Origin: Stomoxys calcitrans
Lineage: Eukaryota > Arthropoda > Insecta > Diptera > Muscidae
Direction of reading: 5' to 3'
Assembly: GCF_963082655.1 (NCBI RefSeq)
Contig: NC_081555.1
Span: forward strand, 180,894,151 to 180,958,150
Length of the DNA stretch: 64,000 nt
A program made the position numbers and the translations under genes. The notes beneath the pieces were generated by a model that made no database searches, had not been told where the DNA came from, and saw nothing but the letters and a program-made list of their open reading frames with translations. Below, one piece after another: positions 58,834 to 64,000 of this stretch. Numbering within the stretch: position 1 is the stretch's first letter; every line of letters begins with the position of its first letter.

Positions 58834-59071
58834 ATGGGTTGCCCAAAAAGTAATTGCGGTTTTTTTTTAAAGAAAGTAAATGCATTTTTAATAAAACTTA
58901 GAATGAACTTTAATCAAATATACTTTTTTTACACTTTTTTTCTAAAGCAAGCTAAAAGTAACAGCTGATAACTGACAGAAGAAAGAATGCAATTACAGAG
59001 TCACAAGCTGTGAAAAAATTTGTCAACGCCGACTATATGAAAAATCCGCAATTACTTTTTGGGCAACCCAA
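58834..59071 (+). mobile_element. Mariner-type MITE (238 bp)
   Basis: Left end 'atgggttgcccaaaaagtaa', slightly decayed; right end intact 'tttttgggcaacccaa'. Longest copy of the family in the window. Confidence 0.8.
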
Positions 59072-59104
59072 TATTTTGTCTGATGGAAGATACACATTTT
59101 TCAG

Positions 59105-59325
59105 TGTTGTCCGGGTCAAGTTTTATGCTCAATGATAAGAAGCCTCTTTTTTAAAGCCAAGTCCGAACGGCGTGCCGCAGTGCGACACCTCTTTGGGAAG
59201 AAGTTTGTTCGTGGCATAGCACCTCACAACCGTCGTCGAAATATTCTTTGATGTCCTCGCCAGGATTTGAAACCAGGCGTTTGGCGTCGCAGGTGGACGC
59301 GCTAGCCTCTACGCTAAAGTGTGCA
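59105..59325 (-). mobile_element. tRNA-derived SINE, diverged
   Basis: Minus strand 'tagcgtagaggctagcgcgt' (A box) and 'ggtttcaaatcctggcgagg' (B box). Truncated at its tail side. Confidence 0.65.
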
Positions 59326-59339
59326 AATAAATCCAAATT

Positions 59340-59646
59340 TATATTCACCATGAACATTCCATTAGGGAACAGGCGCGAACTTCTCCCATATCAATGAATG
59401 CTGTCCGGTTCAAGTTTAAGCTCAATCATAAGGGGCCCTCGTTTTATAGCCGAGTCCGAACGGCATACCGCTGTGTGACACCTTTCTGGAGTTAAGTTTT
59501 ACATGGCATAATACCTCACGTATGTTGCCGGCATTAGGAGGGGAAAACCAACGTTGAAAATTTTTTCTGATGGGCTCGCCAGTATTCGAACCCAGGCGTT
59601 GAGCGTCATAGGCGGACATGCTAACCTCTGCGCTACGGTGCCCTCC
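59340..59646 (-). mobile_element. tRNA-derived SINE next to a transposase
   Basis: Minus strand 'gtagcgcagaggttagcatg' and 'tgggttcgaatactggcgag', full body. It starts exactly where the Tc1-like transposase frame stops making sense. Confidence 0.8.
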
Positions 59647-60720
59647 ATCTGGTAATTGAGGTGGTGTTTTAAGCAGCTTTGGAGTGTTATATAGAAGCCA
59701 AAGCCTGACAACCTCCGATGTATGATTTGGATCGTTATCTTGTTGGAACCAAAATGTCGTTGCTAACCCTAGTTTAGCAGCACTTGGTTTCAATTTTTTT
59801 TTTCAAAATATTAAGATAATCCCATTTATCCATTTTGGACTCAATAAATTCTAACTGACCCACTCCACTAGCAGCCATACATCCCCACACCATAATTCCA
59901 CCACCACCGTGCCTCACCGTTCCAACTAAATTTTGTTTTTCCAGCTCAGTCCCGGACTTGCGCCACACTATTTGCCGACCTTTAATGCCAAAAATACAGA
60001 ATTTGTTTCCAGAATTCAGGAGGCTTATTGATGAAAGTATTAGCGAATGCAATCCGCTTTTGTCTGTTTATGACTGAAATATACGGCTTCTTCGAGCAAC
60101 TCATGGAAGAGTTGGCAGTTTCGGCACAGATGCTTTTTTTAAACATTGTTTTAATATTTTCAACAATTTTGGTTGATGTTATACAAGGGTTGTTGCTTGC
60201 CATATTAATCACTTTGCGCTCTTCTCTGACGGATATTTTTTTTTGACGCCCAGGCCGAGGCTTTGGAGTTATAATGCCGGTTTCTTTATAATTATTAATA
60301 CGCGCTGGCAGAAAAACATGTTCTTCCAACTGTTCCACCAATATTTCTAAAGCTTTGTCCTTCTTTCCACAATTTAATAATTCTTTTTCTTTCAGATAAG
60401 CATATTTCCTTTCCTTTAGTTTCCATGTTTCCAAATTTATTAATTTAAAACAAACAAAAAAAAAAAACACGTGTAACTATCACTTGTTATGATAATGAAC
60501 TGAAACTGATCAAAAATAAGCGCAAGCATCATAAAAAGTAACGGTACTTTCGAAGTAAACAAAGTGAACGCAGACTTTTTGGTTGTCATAATTTCTTCTT
60601 ATGAGACAAAAGTACCGTTACAACATATACAACAAAACTTAACTTTATTTATTTTTTATGTTGTTTTTTGATCATTAAAAAAGAAATTGTCCCATGAACG
60701 CAGACTTTATGGACTATGTG
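59647..60720 (-). mobile_element. Tc1-like transposon, 3' end lost
   Basis: Minus-strand blocks in order: KEKELLNCGKKDKALEI..., the helix-turn-helix region with KETGIITPKPRPGRQKK, IAFANTFINKPPEFWKQILY, NSGNKFCIFGIKGRQIVWRK, GGGGIMVWGCMAASGVGQLE, then TFWFQQDNDPNHTSEVVRLW and PKLLKTPPQLPD. The QDNDPNH block carries the second catalytic Asp. The DLNPIEN-like end with the third acidic residue is missing where the SINE begins. The first Asp block ('FSDE') reads LYFWHS/NSGNKF and is mutated. The 5' end 'cataaagtctgcgttcatgg' near 60710 is a likely TIR. Confidence 0.8.
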
Positions 60721-61034
60721 TACATATACATGGCGATGGACACTTAAAGTTTGGCCCATAGGAAATTGGTCAGCTTGACATCGCTGAAGTGTTTTGCACA
60801 TAGTATATAACATATTTCGTTATGCTTTCAATGCTTCTGTTTTGTCCGAATTCCCTCATGACTTCCAAATAGTATTAATAGATTAAGAAATTTGTTCGTC
60901 GAATGGTTAGCATTGTTTTTCAATGATGCTACCTGTCTGTACAAACGAGATTCGGAATTTGCCAGAAAAAAAGTCAAACATACACATAATGTAGTATTTA
61001 TGTCCATTGGCAGTACTTGCCAACGCTACATACC
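60721..61034. other. Unassigned
   Basis: Nothing recognised. Confidence 0.3.
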
Positions 61035-61112
61035 TGCGTCTGCATTACGCACAAGTCTGCCGTTTGAGTCGCGTACTGGCAAAGAACCAGCTAAAAATCG
61101 CAGCATGTGTGT
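61035..61112 (-). CDS. Possible first coding exon (weak)
   Basis: On the minus strand an ATG near 61112 opens MLRFLAGSLPVRDSNGRLVR NADA and runs to a CGCAG/GTATGT donor near 61038. The codon choice looks coding and the leader is CA-rich. It could be the start of the smoothelin-family gene, but the one-base phase does not fit exon 58388 directly, so a further exon would be needed. Confidence 0.25.
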
Positions 61113-61140
61113 GCGTGCGAGTTTGTTTGTTTGTATAGAC

Positions 61141-62392
61141 TCGAATATAGGATGATAGCATTTTTTGTAATCATTGCATGTTTTAAATTTAGAAAGTTAT
61201 TTAGGGCTTCTTCGCGCGAAGTGGTGTGAAGCAAGAATGCAGCTCACTTTTTTGTGCGCTCCCATGTTTGCATTCATCTTTTTGTGGTGTTGTTATTTTT
61301 AATTTTGGTGCCACTTCCTTTTGACGTAGCAGCAAGAGCCATTGCCGCGCCGACAGCAGCAATGGTGGAGAAGAGTTTTTGTTATGGCAGGTTTCTGATT
61401 TTTTTCTCTTTCACAATTTGCACAGCACAGTGGGTTGGCTAATGGTTAAAATGGGGCCCCGTAAATCTTGTGTGATCAATATATATGCGCAAAAGTGTAG
61501 ATATACACACACAGTACATATGATAATATTTAAATAATTAAAAAGATAAACAAAAGTAAAAATATGCTCATATACATTTTTGGCATTTTGCCATGTTTTT
61601 CATTTGGCCTCGTTGGAGGAGAAAAAAAACGCCAAAATGAAGTAAAACAGAAAAGAATTGTAATGCAACTTGCGACCACACTAGAAATCGGGAAAATTAT
61701 TTATTTTTTTCAACCGAGTGGATATTCCACTTTTTGCATTTCTTTCGAATATTAAAAACCAATAATGATACAAAATCCGGTTTTGGTAGCAATTACTTAT
61801 TACTTGTTATTAAAAATGAAAGTAAAGTCCCCAAAAAAAATAGAAAACAAAATTGCCTCATGTATGCAGTTTTGAGCTTTTAGAATAATTCTTAGTACTT
61901 TATATATGAACCATTATTTTTTTAAAGATCAGTTTTGATATATCTTACTCCATTTCAGAGTTATTTTGTAGGAAATTAATTAACTCTAAAGCTGAAATTT
62001 TGTATCTAAAGCTGAAATATCGAAGGGGCCATTCGCAGATTTCTATGAGATTTTTGTTGGAAATAGGATCCAAACTTTGTAATTCCTTTCTTTAAACATT
62101 AAAATTGTGGTTTTGATTAACATAAAAACAGAGACATGGCACCAATGTTGGAGGGTGAAAGTCTTTAAAATATTGTTATGAGACATTTCCGCATTAAGCA
62201 TCGAGCTTTTGAAGCGACCGGATAAAATAAAAGTAGATACGACGATACTATAGCACAATCACATATTTAACAGTTGTACTTTTTGTTATATCGGCATGAT
62301 TGGATATTGAAGGGACACTGTGTTGAGAATATTTCTTCCGAATAGACTCATAATTCAAAATTTTGAATATAGCGAGCAAATTACACGATATA
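61141..62392. other. Unassigned AT-rich stretch
   Basis: A plus-strand frame at 61254-61442 begins with a hydrophobic run but has no family resemblance. Otherwise no feature. Confidence 0.3.
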
Positions 62393-62628
62393 CAGTGGCA
62401 CAGATATGTCTACATAGCTTTCGTAAATAGCAGTTACGTAAACTGACTGTAACGTAGTTAGGGTAAGGTTTTACCCTACAAATTTTAACTAAGTATAATG
62501 CTGGGAACCATAGTAAACACTTTTAGCAACAATAGATATTTGACAGAAAAACTTTTTCATTCAATAAAATTCGTTGTGTAAAGTGTGTTTTTTTTTCAGT
62601 GGGGTATGTAGACTTTTCTGTGCCACTG
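62393..62628 (+). mobile_element. Tc1/mariner-type MITE (236 bp)
   Basis: 'cagtggcacagatatgtcta' and 'tagacttttctgtgccactg' are inverted ends, flanked by TA on both sides (62391-62392 and 62629-62630). Different family from the 'ttgggttgcc' MITEs. Confidence 0.75.
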
Positions 62629-62667
62629 TATGTGGTCTTACAATGGCTTTGCTAATAGTTTGTAAGG

Positions 62668-62842
62668 CCAGAGGCTTAGGTTAGGTTAGGTAAGAGTGGC
62701 AGTCCTTTACAGACTCACTTGGACAATTTTAAGTCCATTGTGTTACCACAGTAACTACAGACCAAGGCTTCTGGCGGGAATCGAACCCACGACCCTTGCA
62801 CCTGTAATCCAAGCACACTACCAACTCGGATACCGGGGCGCC
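62668..62842 (-). mobile_element. Second tRNA-derived SINE family
   Basis: Minus strand starts 'ggcgccccggtatccgagtt', with an A-box-like 'ccgagttggtagtgtgctt', then 'gtgggttcgattcccgccag' (B box). It ends in an A/C-rich tail next to 'ggttaggtta'. It is tRNA-like but too long and mismatched for a working tRNA. Confidence 0.65.
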
Positions 62843-63189
62843 AGAGGTTTACGCCTAGGAAACCATTTAAAGAAAAATCTAGCCTTGGATGATTTATGTT
62901 GTAGAATATGGTCCCCTACCATTGTAGAAGGAAGTCAAGTTAATTTGAATATTTAGCAAACCCATAACCCCGAAAATTTAGCCAAAAACATGACACTGTT
63001 TGGTAAAACCACATTTCAACTTGAGCAAACTTAAATTACCAAGTTAATATGTTAATCAAAACCACAATTTTAATGTTTATAGAAAGAAATTAAATAGTTT
63101 GGATCCTATATCTAAAAAAAGTTTCATGGAAATTTGCGAATGGTCCCTTCACAATGTATAAAAACAGCTTTCACAATGTATAAAAACAG

Positions 63190-63790
63190 CCCACGTTAAA
63201 TTTAATAAGTAATAGACAAAATTTCATGCATTTGTTTGCAACGCTAGGAAGGAGATGAGCTAGACCCATCGATAAGTATACGGATCGACTTAGAATCACT
63301 TCCTGATTCGATTTAGCTATGTCCGTCTGTCTGTCTGTCCATGTATTCTTGTAATCAAGGTACAAGTCGCATTTGTTATCCGATTTTCACAAAATTTTGC
63401 ATAAGTCTCTTGTTTGGTCCAAGGACATACGCTATTGATTTTAAAAAATAGGTCCAGATTTAGATATAGCTCCCATGTATATCTTTCATCCCATGTGCCC
63501 TTTTAAAGCTGTAGAAGTCACAATTTTGATCCGATCTTTACCAAATGACAAAAGACGTTCCAATATGTGTGCAAAATTTCATTTGAATCGGATCAGATTT
63601 ATATATAGCTCCCATATATATATTTCATCCGATATGATTTTTTAAGGTCAGATTTAGATCCAACTCCCATATATATCTTTTATGCTTTTCGACTTTAAAG
63701 GTTGTAGAAGCTACAATTTTTGCACCATCGTAAGAAAATCGTAAAAGGTTCTACTCGATATTTCAATAGGAATAAAAAATTAAAGTCAGA
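63190..63790 (+). mobile_element. Mini-me/DINE-1-like element, type C, partial
   Basis: 'ctgattcgatttagctatgt' followed by 'ccgtctgtctgtctgtccat' matches 42680-42730. Then decayed units with 'agatatagctcccatgtata' follow. It runs towards the window end. Confidence 0.55.
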
Positions 63791-64000
63791 CAAGATTTGG
63801 TTATAAGAGCTATATATTAAAAGTATTACGTAGACTCTGTAATAGTGGATAGATATGTCAACACATGCTATCTTATCTTTGAAAAATAATGTTTCATAAA
63901 TAAAGTACCAAAAAAAAAACAAATGTTCTAAAATTATTCTAAAGGTGCAAAACAGAGTGCATGTGCCAATTTTGTTTACTATTTTTTGTGCAGTCTTTTA

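Noticed and set aside
61254..61442. Small secreted protein (hydrophobic start)
   Set aside because: Only a chance hydrophobic run; no cleavage-site pattern, no family resemblance, and no promoter or splice signals.
62668..62842. A functional tRNA gene
   Set aside because: Boxes are present but the arms do not pair properly and a non-tRNA body follows, so a SINE fits better.

Overview
The window looks like nuclear DNA of a higher (cyclorrhaphan) fly, most likely a muscid-type calyptrate. It is AT-rich. Genes are split by introns with clean GT/AG borders. The rest is packed with dipteran-style mobile DNA: (TA)n/(GTCY)n 'mini-me/DINE-1'-like elements, mariner and Tc1 relics, jockey-type LINEs, tRNA-derived SINEs and a Penelope-like fragment. 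The species is inferred from style, not proven.

Two host genes can be read, both on the minus strand. (1) Pat1, the fly orthologue of the APP-tail-binding, kinesin-light-chain-like TPR protein APPBP2/PAT1, is complete in eight coding exons from 24491 down to 9613. Every intron phase matches and the product is 667 aa. A 10.1-kb intron separates the 51-codon first exon from the rest. (2) A smoothelin-family gene (the fly CG34417 type) runs from at least 57282, probably 58388 or further, down to 30972. It has a smoothelin helix split over two small exons (57169-57282 and 54109-54184), one giant 5.6-kb low-complexity exon (47197-52772), two small Thr/Ser-rich linker exons (41610-41708 and 41306-41402), and a type-2 calponin-homology domain over three exons (36270-36435, 35447-35598, 30972-31095). 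The giant exon has its own stop, so one product lacks the CH domain. A weak internal donor at 47301 would join in frame to the CH exons.

Layout. 1-9.6 kb: repeats downstream of Pat1 (mini-me-like arrays, mariner MITEs, a fold-back Tc1/IS630 derivative, LINE C-termini, a Penelope-like GIY-YIG relic, a LINE RT). 9.6-24.5 kb: Pat1, with LINE fragments, mini-me-like elements and a SINE in its introns. 24.5-31 kb: intergenic, with MITE and LINE relics and the smoothelin 3' flank. 31-58.4 kb: smoothelin gene, whose introns hold a 23-copy 29-bp hairpin minisatellite, hAT-like and other MITEs, a SINE with a 13-bp target duplication, a long palindrome, and two large mini-me-like elements in opposite orientation. 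58.4-64 kb: a mariner MITE, tandem SINEs that cut off a Tc1-like transposase, a second SINE family, another MITE, and a mini-me-like element.

The most striking pattern is that three clearly diverged families of the 'gatatagctgccatat' repeats keep the same ~153-bp internal period. One copy returns to this register exactly once a SINE and its target duplication are removed.
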